Source: Gonium pectorale
Taxonomy: Eukaryota; Chlorophyta; Chlorophyceae; Chlamydomonadales; Volvocaceae
NCBI GenBank assembly: GCA_001584585.1
Contig: LSYV01000013.1
Span: 1,970,736 to 2,017,330 of the forward strand
Direction of reading: 5' to 3'
Length of the DNA stretch: 46,595 bases
The translations under genes and the position numbers were made by a program. Positions 12,101 to 23,900 of the stretch are shown here, piece after piece. Within the stretch, counting starts at the first letter, position 1. Each line of letters begins with the position of its first letter. The notes beneath the pieces were generated by a model. The model did not search any database, had not been told where the DNA came from, and worked only from the letters and a program-made list of their open reading frames with translations.

Positions 12101-15100
12101 CGCCCGACTACACTCTGGTCATGGAGTCTGACGGCCTGGCAGCGGCCGCCGCCGGCCTGACGACGGGCTTCGTCCGCGCTGCGGCGTCACGGCCCGACGC
12201 CGTGGTGGCAGCCGCGCGGCAGGCGTCGGGGGAGATCCCCGCCGCCTGGCCCGACGCCGAGGACAGCTTGGGGATATCCATGGAACCGTCGTCCGCCGCC
12301 ACACAGCCGTGGCCGCTGCCGGGGTACGGCACCGGCCCCGAGGGGCTTTTCACGCACTCGGGCACACTCGACGTGGAGGCGGTGGAGGCGCACATGCTGC
12401 GGGTCATGATGCTGCCCGGCGCAACGGCGTTCGCGGAGGCGGCCGCCTCGGGCGAGGCGCCGGGCCGGGGCGCGCCCATGGACCCGCTCACAAAGAGCCT
12501 GCGCCGCACGGCGCTGCAGGTATGTGCGGAGCGGGCACGGAATGCGACATGAAGTTCCCGTTCCCGTATGTGCATGTAGATATGGGGGGCTGGGGCGGGG
12601 GCTTGGGGACGGTGTGTGCACGCGTCGGGGTGCGATAGGGAGAACCCAGCTCCCTGGGAGTGATAGTCGCGTCATACCGGGCGGGTTCCTGGCCCGTGGG
12701 GGGTCGTCTGCCCAAGGAGTCCCTCAGGGTAGTGCTGCTGACGGGCTTACCCCCTGTCCCGCATCGCCCGCGCAGGCCCAGGCCGCCAACCTGCCCATCG
12801 CCACCATTGAGCGCTACCAAGTGCTCCAGGTGAGCAGCCCTCGACCGCAGCCACCTGGCATCAAGCGCCACGCGGCATGTAACCCCGCCAGTCGCCGGGC
12901 CTCATTCGAAATGCACTTGCTAAGGAGTCACCACGGTTTCCGCACGTAGCGGAGTGTAGTAGCGGAAACCTAGGTTTCCTGCGTTCGGCTGGCAAGCGTG
13001 TATGCACTTCGAAAGGGCATACACGTGTATGCACTTCGGTGCTGTCCGGTAATACGGCAGTACGAGGCCGGTAGGCCTGGGTTCTTAGGCTGTCGCACCG
13101 GTCGGTGCTAGCTAATTCGCGAGTTTCCTTTTGTCAGATCTGACACCGCCGGGCCGGACTGAGCCATACTGCCTTACAGTACCTGGCCAGTCCCGGCTCG
13201 GTGGATCAGGGCTAGCCCCCCATCCCGCCCCTCCTGTACAGCCTTTACAGTGCAACGTGCGACTGCGTTTGTACCCACGGTTGTCTACTCAAACCACGGC
13301 TTGGCCGGTCACCGTCTCAGCCCCGAGCCCGCCCCTCCCCTTCACACACACACACACACACACACACATGCATGCACCGCACTGTGCCCCTTCCGCAGGC
13401 CGCTGCGGACCTGCTGCCTCCGTCGGCCAAGCTGGCCCACGAGGACGCAATCCTGTCACGCCACTGGCACGAGCCGCTTGAGGCGCCCGCGCTCAAGCAG
13501 GCGCTGAGCACCGCCGCCACGGAGCTGCCCAGCATGACATCCTCCTACTTCGGCCCCGGCAACTGCGTGGTGGTGGCGTGCTACGCCGGGGAGCACCTGG
13601 CAAGCAGCACCACAGGTGCGGCAGGATGCAGTGTTGACAGCGAACAGCAGTGGTCCCGCAGCGGGGAAGGCGCCTGGCGCGCGTACCGCCGGGAGACAGA
13701 GACAGAGTGGGGGCGTCAGGACGGGGAGGTGTGCCGTATGCGCGAGCCGATGGCGTCCCCACGTGAGCAACTGGAGCGGAAGCGCAGCCGTCTGTCCGCA
13801 AACAGCTTCCTTACCGCTGCCAGGTCTTCCTTGTCTTAAGCTCCGCCGGCCGCACCAACCTCTCGCCCGCAGGCCTGCCCATCACCATGAACCTCTCGAC
13901 CTTCGTGCAGAGGGCCCTGGAGGCGGCGCCCGGGCCGGTGGACCTGCCGGAGAAGGTGCGGGCGGGCAGGACGGCGGTCTGCGTCGGGACTGAGTGAGGG
14001 GCACCGGCTCGTGGGCTGCCAGGTGCCCGTCCACACCCACCCTCTCACGTTAAGCGCATCTGCTGCCCAGCTGGCAAAAGGCCCGGAAGCATCCCCGATT
14101 CCTTGTCCCCGCAAGCGCTTCCGCAACGTCCCGGCAACGCAACCCGCATTGCCGCCCCTCATGCAGGTGTACAAGGCGGACACGCAACTGGCTGCGGCAG
14201 TGGAGGCGCACCGCCGCACCGCCTTTCTGTACACGCAGACGTCCTGCATCGTTGCCGGCCGCATGCCGTCCGTGGCGCGGGAGGCCGCAGGCACCGTGCC
14301 ACCGGGCGTCGCGACGGCCGCCACAGCAGCCCAGGCGGCTGCGGCCGCCGCCGTCGACAAATCCATCGGCGGCGCCGGCGGCGCGCTTCCGCAGGGAGGC
14401 CTGACCATCACGCGTGGCGGTACCACCGTCCGATTCAAGGACGGCAGCGGCGACGGGCCCGGCGATGACGGAATGCCGCTGCTCCTCGCGACGGTGCAGG
14501 GCGGCGCGCTTGTCTCTGCCTTCCACGTAACGGACCCCCAGGCCGTCGCGGCGAAGGCGGCCGCCGCCGCCGCCATGGGCGCCGACGGCGCGAACAGCGC
14601 CTTGGGCTCGCGGCCGGGCAGCCCGAAGTTGCCGCCGGCGGCGATGTCGGCGACTTCGTCGGTCTCCCTGCCGGCTCCGCCGAAGCCGGCCATGTCCGCC
14701 GCCGATGCACTCAAAGCGGGACTCCGCGGCGACCTCGACTTTGATGAGGACGAGGAGGAAGATGAGGCCGCCGCGGTGGCTGCGGCCGACGGCGAGTACG
14801 ACCTGGGCCGCCGAGGCCCGGCGCCACCCGTGACGGCGCTGCAGGTGACGACGCCGTCGGGACACCTCGTGCGCCTCACGACGGACGGGCAGCTGCTCGT
14901 CGCGCCGGCCGACGACCCCGCACTCGCGCCGCTGCCGCCCTTCCGCGGCGTCGACGTGCATGGCGCACCGCTGGCGGGCGCCGACCTGGGCGCTCTGCGC
15001 GCGCCTACCACGCCCGCCGCCTTCCGCGCCATCACCCCCGACGGACTCCTCGTGTCGGCCGCCTCGGGCGCAGTGGCGCGCGTGCTGTGCCCCGACGGCT

Positions 15101-18100
15101 CCGTCAGCGAGCGAACCGAAGTGGACGGCTGGACGACCCCCGACGGCGCCGCCACCGCCAAGGGCTGGATCAGGACGCAGCTGGACGGAAGCCGGCTGCG
15201 CGAGCCGGATCCGGGGTCCAAGGTAAGGCCGCCACCGCCGCCGGAACCGGAGCCCGAGCCGGAGCCCGAGCCCGAGCCGGAGAAGAAGGGCGCGAAGAAG
15301 GGCGCCGCCGCCAGCACCGCGCCGGCCAGCACGGCCGCCAGCACCGCCGGCGGCAAGAAGGGCAAGAAGGGCGCGTCCGACGAGCCGACGCCGCCGGCGA
15401 CGCCTCCGCCGAAGCGGCCACCTCCGCCGCCGCCGCCGCCGTTCACGTTGGCGCTGCCGCGCATCGGCGCCGCCGTCATGACCGACCCCGACACGGGCGC
15501 CCGAGTCACGAGCCGCCAGGTGCGCACGGCGGTGGAGGAGCTCGCGGGTGTATCGGTGCCGTGTGGACCGAGGACTGTCCAGTGGACGTGGCACCACGGT
15601 CGTTTCTCCATCTTGCTCTCCGTCACTGTTACTCCACCCAGCCCCAGCCCGGTCACATGGCGACACGTTGCCACAGCCACCTGCCCTGCTTGAGAACGCA
15701 ATATGTTGACCCTCCAACGAGCTGCCCGCCAACGAGCTGCCCCCTGGTGCCGCTACCCACCCGGATCCCGCTCCCCCCTCGTCTTCCGCCTCACGGGAGA
15801 GTGCTGCTGGAACCCGGCCCTTTCCTCCACCAAGCCATAATGATGTATTCCTGTTCTCACATGCTCCTCGCTCTGCGTCCCACATCGCCCGCAGGACAAT
15901 GTCATGGTGGTGGCCTACCCCAGCGGCGATGTGTTGGTGCAGGACTGCGATGGCAGCCGCATCTCCCGCCTAGCGGATGGCCGGTGGTCGATTGAGATGG
16001 AGGGCTTTGCGCCAATCATGGGCTCCAAGACCGGCATCACCACCTCGCCCTGCCCCGGCGTCACGCTGACCTGGGACGCCTCCACAGGCGTCGTTTCCGC
16101 CAACCTGCCCGACGGCAGCACCCTACTGGCGGCGCCGCACGCCGCTGCCCTCGCGCCGGCGGGCACGCCGCCGCTGCCGCTGGCGCTGCTGGCGGACGCG
16201 GTGCCAGAGGCGCCGGAGGACGAGGATGACGAGGACGACGGCGGCGCCAGGGCCGCTGCTTCGCCGGCGGCTGCGGCCGTGGCGGCGGCGGCGATGCTGG
16301 AGGAGCTTGTGGCGAACCCCGACCTCACGGGCGTGTTTCTGTTCGACCCCAAGGCCGGCAGCATCGCGTTTCACGAGTCGGAAACGCTCTACTTCTTTCT
16401 GCCCGGGCCCCTTGCGCGCGCCGCCGCCGCCGCTGCCGACGGGCAAGGTACGGGTGGCGGCGACGGCGGCCGCCGCGCGCCCAGCGCCTACTGGCCGCCG
16501 CCGGAGCCGCTGCTGTCGGTGCACATACCGGTGCCGCCGCCGCCACCGCCGCCGCCACCGCCGCCGCCAGATAGTGATGAGCGGGAGTGGGCGCGCATCG
16601 AGCGGGACGGTAGCGAGGACGGCGGGGACGCCGGGGGTGGCGGCGGCGGCGCCGACGCGGCCAGCGGCGACGAGCTTGACGATGACGAGGACAAGCCCCC
16701 GCCGCCGCCGCCGCGGCCGCCAACGCCGCCGCCGCCGGAGCCCATCATCACCTACCTTCCCGTCGCGCCCGCCATCAAGCCGCGCATCTTCGTGCTGCAG
16801 CCCGACGGCAGCGGCTACGAGGTGCTGGACTCGGACGTCGTACAGTCGTACATGTCCAGCCGCGCCGCGCTGGCGGCGGAGGCGGGCGGCGTGGGGCTGC
16901 CGGCGGCGCCGGACCTGCTGGCTGTCGACATGCACTCCGAGGCGGTGGAGGGCGCGGACGAGGAGGGCACCGTGGTGCACAGCGTGCTGGTGCAGGTCCC
17001 GCAGCGGCCCGCGGCGCTGCCGCCGCTGGCGGTGGGCGGTGCGTCGCTGCTGCAGCGGTACAACCCGCACGTGGAGGAGCTCATGCCGGCGTTCCGGCGC
17101 CTGGCGCAGCTGGCGCGGCCGCCGCCGGGTGAGCGACGTGGTCGGGCGCGGGCGGGGGGCGGGGCAGATTACAGATTACAGATTACAGGCTCCCTCAGAG
17201 AGAGGGGGCGCGCGCGTGCGCTCTCGCAAGCGCGGGCGAATCGGTGCTCGCACCCGCTGCATCAAGAGTGCGCATTAAGCGCACGTGTATTGAGGCAGGA
17301 GTAGGGGCCAGCCACACAAGCTGTGTGCCTGGTATGGCGTCTGAACGACGTCTGCACGTGCAGCGTGAGCGATAGCGCCCGTCGTCCAGCGCGCCTGAAC
17401 CGCGCCCACAACAATGCCCTCCCGGCCCCCCGGCCTTGCAGGCGCCGGCCTGAGCAGCGTGCAGTACCTCCCCCGCGTCATGGCCTACGAGCCGCCCGCC
17501 CTGCGCGTGCCGGCCGCGCTGCCGGTGCTGGTGTACCGCGAGCTGCTGGAGCTGCCGCCGCTGAGCGCCGACGCCATCAGCCAGATACGGGAGGTGCTCG
17601 CGCAGCAGACGCGCACCGAGCAGGTGGGGGCGGGCATCAGGGGCCTGGGCGGGCGGGCGGGCGGGGCTGGTCCCGGCCATGCCCGTCAGGGGGCGGGGGG
17701 CGTAGAGCCCGGGGGTGGTCACTGCAAGTCGCGCAGGGTGTAGGAGCGGGCCCCGAGCCAGCAGGCCGCGCTGTGCCGCACGCAGGGGCGTTCCTCCTCC
17801 TGTGCTTGGACGGCGACGGTGCGTGCATTTGACGAGTACCAGCCCACCCGCATTGCCCCGCTGGGAAGCTGTGGCCTCCCTTTCGCAGAGCCTGTGCGTC
17901 CGCGAAGCCCTGGAGCCTGAGCCTCCTGTGTCCTCCTGGGCACCTGGCCCCCCGATCCCGAACCGCAGGTGCAGGAGCAGCTTTACGCCGCGGCGGTGCC
18001 CCACCCCGACACCCGACCCGAGGAGGCCCGCGCCCACGACGAGGAGGTGCTGGCGGCCATCACGGCGCTGCGAGCGCGGCCAGCCGGCACGCGGGCCAAG

Positions 18101-19662
18101 ACGATTGCGGGCGAGGTGCGGCGGCGGCGCGAGACTTCGGAGGCGGCGGCGGCGGCGCGCGAGGCGGCAGTGCGCGAGCGGGAGGCAGCGGCGGCCGCGG
18201 CGGCTGAGAAGGAGAAGCGGCCGTGGCCGGCCAAGGTCGGGCCGTTTGACAACACGCCCAAGCGGCCGCAGGACGGCAAGGTGGGCCTCTCTCCCGACTT
18301 GGGACACAGCATTGGCTGAAACCTCCACGCCTGCTGTGTAACTGCAAACGTTGTTTTTATTGACCATGATGCAAACCGCGGCTAACCGCCTCCCTCCCTC
18401 CCAACTGCCACCCGCCGACCGCTCAGCTGCTCAATTACTTTGAGACGGAGGAGGGGCTGGTGGCGCTGGAGAACGACCCGATCATTCGGGAGCCGCTCAA
18501 CCGCCGCATGCTGCCGCCGCGCCTGCCGCCGCCCGCCGCCACGCCCGGTGCGCCCTCGCCCTACGCCCCCGGGGTCTACGTCGCCGACCGGCCCTCGCCC
18601 GCCGCCGCGGAGAAGGCCGCCGCCGCAGCCGCCATCGCCGCGGCCGCCTCAGCCGCCGAGTACGACGTCCTTGGAGGTGGCGGCGCAGCCGCCGGCACAG
18701 CCGCCGCCGTCGCTGCCGCCGGCCTTGGCCACTCCGGCGGCTTGTCGCCCCGGCACCCGGACTACAGCTACCCCGAGCTCGGTCACAGCGCCATGCTGGG
18801 CGCCCCGGCGTACGGTCCCCCATCCGCCAAGTCGTACGCGTACGACGTGTACGGACAGCCGCGGGCGCTGCCGCCGGCGCTTCCCAAGGGCCACCGTGTC
18901 GACGGCAACGAGGCGGATATCGCGCTCAACGAGGCTTACCTCCGCGCCGAGGCGGACGCGGTGCGGCTGGGCAACACCGCCTCCGCGTCGCTCATCCGCC
19001 ACGCCGGCAAGGCGCTGCAGCAGTTCTCGCTGTCGCCCGGGCACCTCCACATGGGCACGGTGCCGGTGGGCGCGGTGTCGCACCGCACGGCGCGCCTCAC
19101 CAACGTGTCCACCGCCGCCGCGCGCTTCACGGTGGCGCGGCCGGAGCTGCCGCTGCGGGTGATCTACAAGCCGGGGCCGGTGGCGGCAGGCATGGAGGCG
19201 CTGCTGACGGTGGAGTTTGTGGCCGAGCGGCCGGGGGACTTTGTGGGGGAGGTGGTGGTCAAGTCGGAGCTCAACGTACTCACCATGACGGTGAGCGCAA
19301 AGGTGGTGGCGGCGCAGGGCGAGCCGTCCGAGGCCGCCTTTGAGGCCGGCGGCGGGCCTGGCAGCGTGGCCGCGGGCTCGGCGCACGCGACCGAGAGCGG
19401 CGGCGTCAGCGCCGGCAACAGCCCGAAGCGCGGCGCAGGGTCTGCCGGCGGCGCCGCGCTGCCGCCGGTGACGTCGGGTCGCAAGTCGGCTGGGAGCAGC
19501 CGCCTGGCGAGCCCGATGGCTGGCGCGACACGAGTGCCCGGGGCCGGTCCCGACATCCCGCAGCTGGACGAGACCAAGACGCTGGATCAATTGCTCGGGA
19601 CGGACGCGGCAGCAGCCGGTGAGGGTATTGCAATGGCCGGGGAGGACACACCGACGGTGTGA
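9145..19662 (+). CDS. PF6: Central-pair protein PF6 (SPAG17 homologue)
   Basis: Large scaffold of the C1a projection of the ciliary central pair, needed for normal beating. Fourteen exons: 9145-9213, 9421-9674, 9864-9987, 10450-10717, 10883-11242, 11429-12519, 12776-12829, 13399-13615, 13873-13955, 14167-15519, 15895-17128, 17442-17623, 17969-18280, 18427-19662. Phases close to 2278 residues; I recall about 2300 for C. reinhardtii PF6, so a small exon or alternative acceptor may be missing. Family evidence: GYYGALL then VPLVLHAMLEQV (about residues 502-529), DNVMVVAYPSGDVLVQD with an ISRLADG repeat (about 1292-1320), and a C-terminal ASH/MSP-like beta domain (about 2065-2160) holding YKPGPVAAGM, which I recall unchanged in human SPAG17. 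Low-complexity parts: a Lys/Asp/Glu-rich stretch (about 378-411), an EP repeat (about 1198-1215) and proline runs. The 11429 acceptor was chosen by phase: the nearer CAG at 11348 would give an immediate stop. Confidence 0.93.
13343..13368. repeat. (CA)13 microsatellite
   Basis: Perfect CA run just upstream of the PF6 exon starting at 13399, within the intron. Confidence 0.9.
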
Positions 19663-19733
19663 GGCGGTGGCTGGAGTTCGTTTCGGGGTGGGGGAGGGGA
19701 GGGGGAGGGGGAGCGATGAGCGGAAAGGGGGCA

Positions 19734-19738
19734 TGTAA
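19734..19738 (+). terminator. Candidate TGTAA signal for PF6 (proximal)
   Basis: TGTAA 72 bases after the PF6 stop codon. This would make an unusually short 3' UTR; a second TGTAA at 20181-20185, about 520 bases after the stop, fits usual algal lengths better. Confidence 0.3.
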
Positions 19739-20180
19739 CCGTCAGCTATGCGCGGCGATGCTGGTCTTCGTAGTGGCTGATGGGAGCGGGAATTACGAGC
19801 GCCGGAATGGACTCCGGTGCGTTGCGTGTTTACTCGCTGCGAGGCGTGGGCTGCGTGCATTGGCTACGAAGTCGTCCTGCCGGGTATGACCTGTGTGTTT
19901 ACATACACGTATGTACGACGGCGCATGGGGGCAGTACGGGACATGGTGACCTTGAATGCATGCTGACCTGGCTTTGTATCCGTACTTTGTAGGGCGTTAG
20001 CAGTTGGGGTGAGTTGGGGCGATCGGCCCCGACGTGCACTTCTCGAAACTGCGCTCAGGCGTTGCCAGGTTGGTGAGGGCCTGAACGACGTCGTAACGGT
20101 GGCCCCTCTCCGAGCGGTGCTCATGAGCGGACACAAATGGAACGTGCACGGCGCCCCATTGCCGGAATGGGGCACCGATG

Positions 20181-20185
20181 TGTAA
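20181..20185 (+). terminator. Candidate TGTAA signal for PF6 (distal)
   Basis: TGTAA about 520 bases after the PF6 stop codon. I prefer it to the copy at 19734 on UTR length alone. Confidence 0.4.
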
Positions 20186-20970
20186 CTCTCTGTTCGCACC
20201 CGCTCAAATGCGCGGAGCCGTGGACTGCGCACGTGCCTCGCACGCAGGTGTTCGGCCATCCTCTTCACCGGTGCTTGACGCAAGGGTGTGGACCTGGTCA
20301 CGCGAAGCAAGATATGCTATTTTTGTAGAAAGGTGATGGGATGAGAAGCGCAAGCATCGGGAGGGACAGATAGCGCTCCCGTGCCGAGAACCACCAAAAC
20401 CGTGGTCGTCCCGAAGGTGAAAACCTTAGACGTAGGGCCGGACGGGTGATAGCCGGATTCTGCGGCAAACCTGCTGACGGGTGTTCGGCAACCGCCGCAC
20501 GGTATGTACGCTTGCCCGTCGAGTTACGTTGTCCACCAGGGGAGACAACCCCTGTTGTCCACTCTAACACGTGGCAGCACCTCACCAAGTGATTTACAAC
20601 GTGCCCGACACGTCACCGGCAATGGCGTCCGAAACCAAAACGCTGCCGCGAGTTGGTTTTGCGGTTCTTGCTCCCGAGACATCTGCGAGGGGTCTGGAGG
20701 AGAACGGACACTGGGACACATGCCAAGGCAAAAGTGCGGACGCCGTACGTGCTGCCGTTATCTTTCCCAGCCTGTAATGGCTGTCAATCCTCACTTATTG
20801 CGGAGTATAGACTCAATCCTTTGTTTCGTAATCTGATACTGCTTACGAGCTACAGTGCTACCGAGCGTAATCGACAGTTGCCGAGTACGTTTCTCAACAT
20901 CCTGCAAGGCAGAAACGCCAATCTACCAGTCTGACAACAGCCGTAGCTTTACTTCGTACGTACTGGGAGA

Positions 20971-23900
20971 ATGAACGCGAAAGCTCCAAATAAGCGACGC
21001 CTGCGAGTCCTCTGTCTTCATTCATTCCGAACCAGTGGGCGTATATTCAAGCAGCAGGTCAGATGGTCACAATGTGCATCCTGGCTGAAGAATTTGCACG
21101 TGCCTGTGTGAAACCGTGCCATCGCATCGCCACCCCCATCCACTGGCAGCTCGAGAGAGCGGGGCTCCTGGAGGCTCTATCGGACCAAGTGGAGTTTGTG
21201 AGTGGTTTGATGGTGGCGCCGTTGCGTAGGTCATGGGAAACGTGCAAGGAGCGGGGATAGCTCTCCTCAACGCCCCCCCCTCAATAAACCTCCTCCATCG
21301 GGCGAGAACACCGGTACACGAACCGCCAGACGCCGTTCCCCCTGTCGGCACCTCTCCTCCGTAGTTTGCTCTCCACATCATGTCATGGGCACCAGCCCCT
21401 GAGAACCAACGTGTTGTTTCCGGTCGTTGGAATGCGTATTTCCTCGCACGTGGAAACCCCAGTCCCTATACTTTCCTCCTCCGCCCCTCTCCAGTCCACA
21501 TTGTGGCCGCAATGCAACAATTCCTCGGACCGCCGCGGCCCCCAGAATCCTCAACAAACAACCCCTAACCACCCCGGTACCATCCGTCTTCGCACTCACA
21601 CAACGTCATGTATGTATGTGTGTTACGTCGTGCGAATATGCGTCATGTATGTATGTGTGTGTGTGTGCGTCCTCAACCGCCAGACGTTTGTCGACGCTCC
21701 GCATCCCGCCTCGGGGCCCATCCCCCGCGACGTCAAGCCGTACTTTGAGGGGCCGTATTTCGAGTGGTTCACCGCCGAAGCCGTGGTGGGTCACGGTTTG
21801 GGGCGCGTGGGCGCACTCCGGCATTCCTGTTGCGTGCAAGCACCCGCTACCTGGCTACCCTCACTCATTCCAGCATGCCACACAGAGGCCAGGCCCTGCG
21901 CCCAGAGCGAGCACGTCGCATGTCGGCGTGTGTGTGCGGGGGGGGGGGGATGTCTGGTGGCGCTGTCCGGTGGCCGGGCGGGGCGGCCGATCCTGCCTGA
22001 CTGGTTGGGTGCGGAGCTGGCTGTGGCTAGCAGGTTCGCCAACCTGCGTGTTTTGCGCTGGGCGGAACATGGGAAGGGGAGTAGGGCATTCGGATCTATG
22101 CGTGCAGAGATTGGAGGCCCGAGCAGGAGGGGAGGCCCGAGCAGGAGGGGGCGCCCGAGCAGGAGGGGAGGCCCGAGCAGGAGGGGGCGCCCGAGCAGGA
22201 GGGGAGGCCCGAGCAGGAGGGGGCACCCGAGCAGGAGGGGAGGCCCGAGCAGGAGGGGCAAACGGGATCCAAGGGTAGCTGCGGTCGCGGGGAGAGGGAT
22301 GGCACGGCGCCAGCGTCAAAGCTGTCCCGGACTTGGAACGCCGGCGCGCCACGTCATTCACGGAGAGCGCACTAGCGCCCACTCCCCTCCGCGCGCTCAT
22401 AGCCTGCCCCTTCCGCCCCCATCCCAGGGCGATCGAGTGGAGTTCGATGAGGCCAAGCTTGAGGTGAGTTCCAGCGTACGGTCGTTAACCGGAACAGGCC
22501 GTACGGTCTGAGGTATGGGCCGTCGGATGGTTGGGCGGGGTCGATCCTGCGGCGGTTGCGGCGTCGATGGCTGAGGGTGTGCGGCGCCCATGGGCGATCT
22601 CAGAGTGGACCAGGTCGCGGGGCGAGGTGGGCAATGATTGAGCACAGCTCTCTGGGCATGGGCGGCCTTGGCGCTCGCCCCTGCACGGGTGGTGGCGGGG
22701 GTCGGGCCGCATGCGAACGTATGCGATGCGAATCGCACGTGCGGGGCGCACCCCCGCCCGCCTGAGAGACGCCAGGCCGGAAACCAGTCCTGGAATCTGG
22801 CCTGGAGCCGATCCTGGAGCCGGCAATGCGTTGGGGCGTGCTGGAATGCCTTTGAAAGGGGGGCAGGGACGCCGACCTCCGGGGGCTGTCGAGCACGCCA
22901 CACGACCACACACGACCCCAAAGCGGTCTTGCAGGGTCATGCTCATGTTCACAACTGCCTCCCATGGATCCCCGCCCCCGCTTTCATTATCCGGGCCCCG
23001 GCCCCGGCCCTGCCGCCGCTGCGTCTCAGGCCTCGGAGCGCTACCTGACGTCTCTGCTGGCGGAGCGGGGGCCCTTCGACGGACTGATGGGCTTCTCGCA
23101 GGTTGGTGCCTGGCCGGGTCCGCGGGGGAACGACGAGGTCGGGAGATCAAGATGCCGAAGGGGAGTGATGTGGCAATGGGAATGGGGCAGAAACGGTACC
23201 GGTTCCGACCATTCACGTCGCATACGGTTACCTGCCACCGCAATGTATTGTGTAAAAACGTTTTATTCCTAGCATACGATTATGCCGACCTACCCCATGG
23301 CGGGAACGCAGCGCACTGGCACGCAGCGCGCTGGCGTTCTCCACGTGGATCCAGCTGTATGACGTTCAAACCCGTGTTGCATAGATTGGCGCGTACGGAG
23401 CGGCGTAAAGCTCTCCACACTTTGACGGCGGCCTCCTCGCATTCCGCAGGGCGCCGTCATGTCGTCAGCGGCGGCTGCGCTTCAGCGGAGCGGGCTCAGG
23501 CCGGAGCTGTCTGCCCTGCCGCCGCTGCGCTTCGTGGTGCTGTTCGCGGGGATGAAGGTGGGTCGCTGCCGCCACGCGTCATTGCCAGTGTGCTGGCCCG
23601 ACTTGGCCTGCCGTATATGGGCGCACGTGGACTGTCGCCCGCGAAGACAAAGTATGGAAACCCCTTTCGACCCCCTTTTCCACCATTGCCGTGCCTGCGA
23701 GGCGCGCGTCGCGACGCACCTGTAAACCGCGTACGGTAGCAGCGCTCAGCAGGCTCAGCGCGCGTTCTACAAGCTTGCGCGCGTTGCCCCCCCCCCGCGC
23801 GACGGACTGACGAGGCGCCCCTTGATGGTGCCGCTGGGACACCCGCTTGCCCCCTTCCTTTCCCACGCCTCGCCCGCCTCCCGTGCCGCGTGCGGACCCA

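Larger units (their letters stand above)
19663..20970. other. PF6 3' UTR and upstream region of the serine hydrolase gene
   Basis: No exon recognised. The left part should be PF6 3' UTR. From about 20780 to 20970 the sequence becomes noticeably AT-richer, as in the other promoter regions of this window, and leads into the hydrolase start codon at 20971. Confidence 0.5.

Noticed and set aside
13836..15701. 621-codon open frame on the minus strand across PF6 exons
   Set aside because: It is antisense to well-supported PF6 exons; in sequence this GC-rich, the complementary frame lacks stops. Its translation is low complexity with no family features.
14050..15885. 611-codon minus-strand open frame
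   Set aside because: Another antisense shadow of the same PF6 exon, Arg- and Gly-rich.
18649..19860. 403-codon minus-strand open frame over the last PF6 exon
   Set aside because: Shadow frame; the plus strand encodes the conserved ASH-like domain and matches SPAG17.
19663..20970. Small open frames around 20500-20930
   Set aside because: Short, overlapping in several frames, no family resemblance and no consistent splice partners; they lie in UTR and promoter sequence.
21366..22511. 381-codon plus-strand frame with Ser-Arg-Arg-Gly repeats
   Set aside because: It contains the real hydrolase exon 21684-21785; the rest is intron and an 18-bp minisatellite that stays open because 18 is divisible by three. 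Not a collagen-like or RS-type protein.
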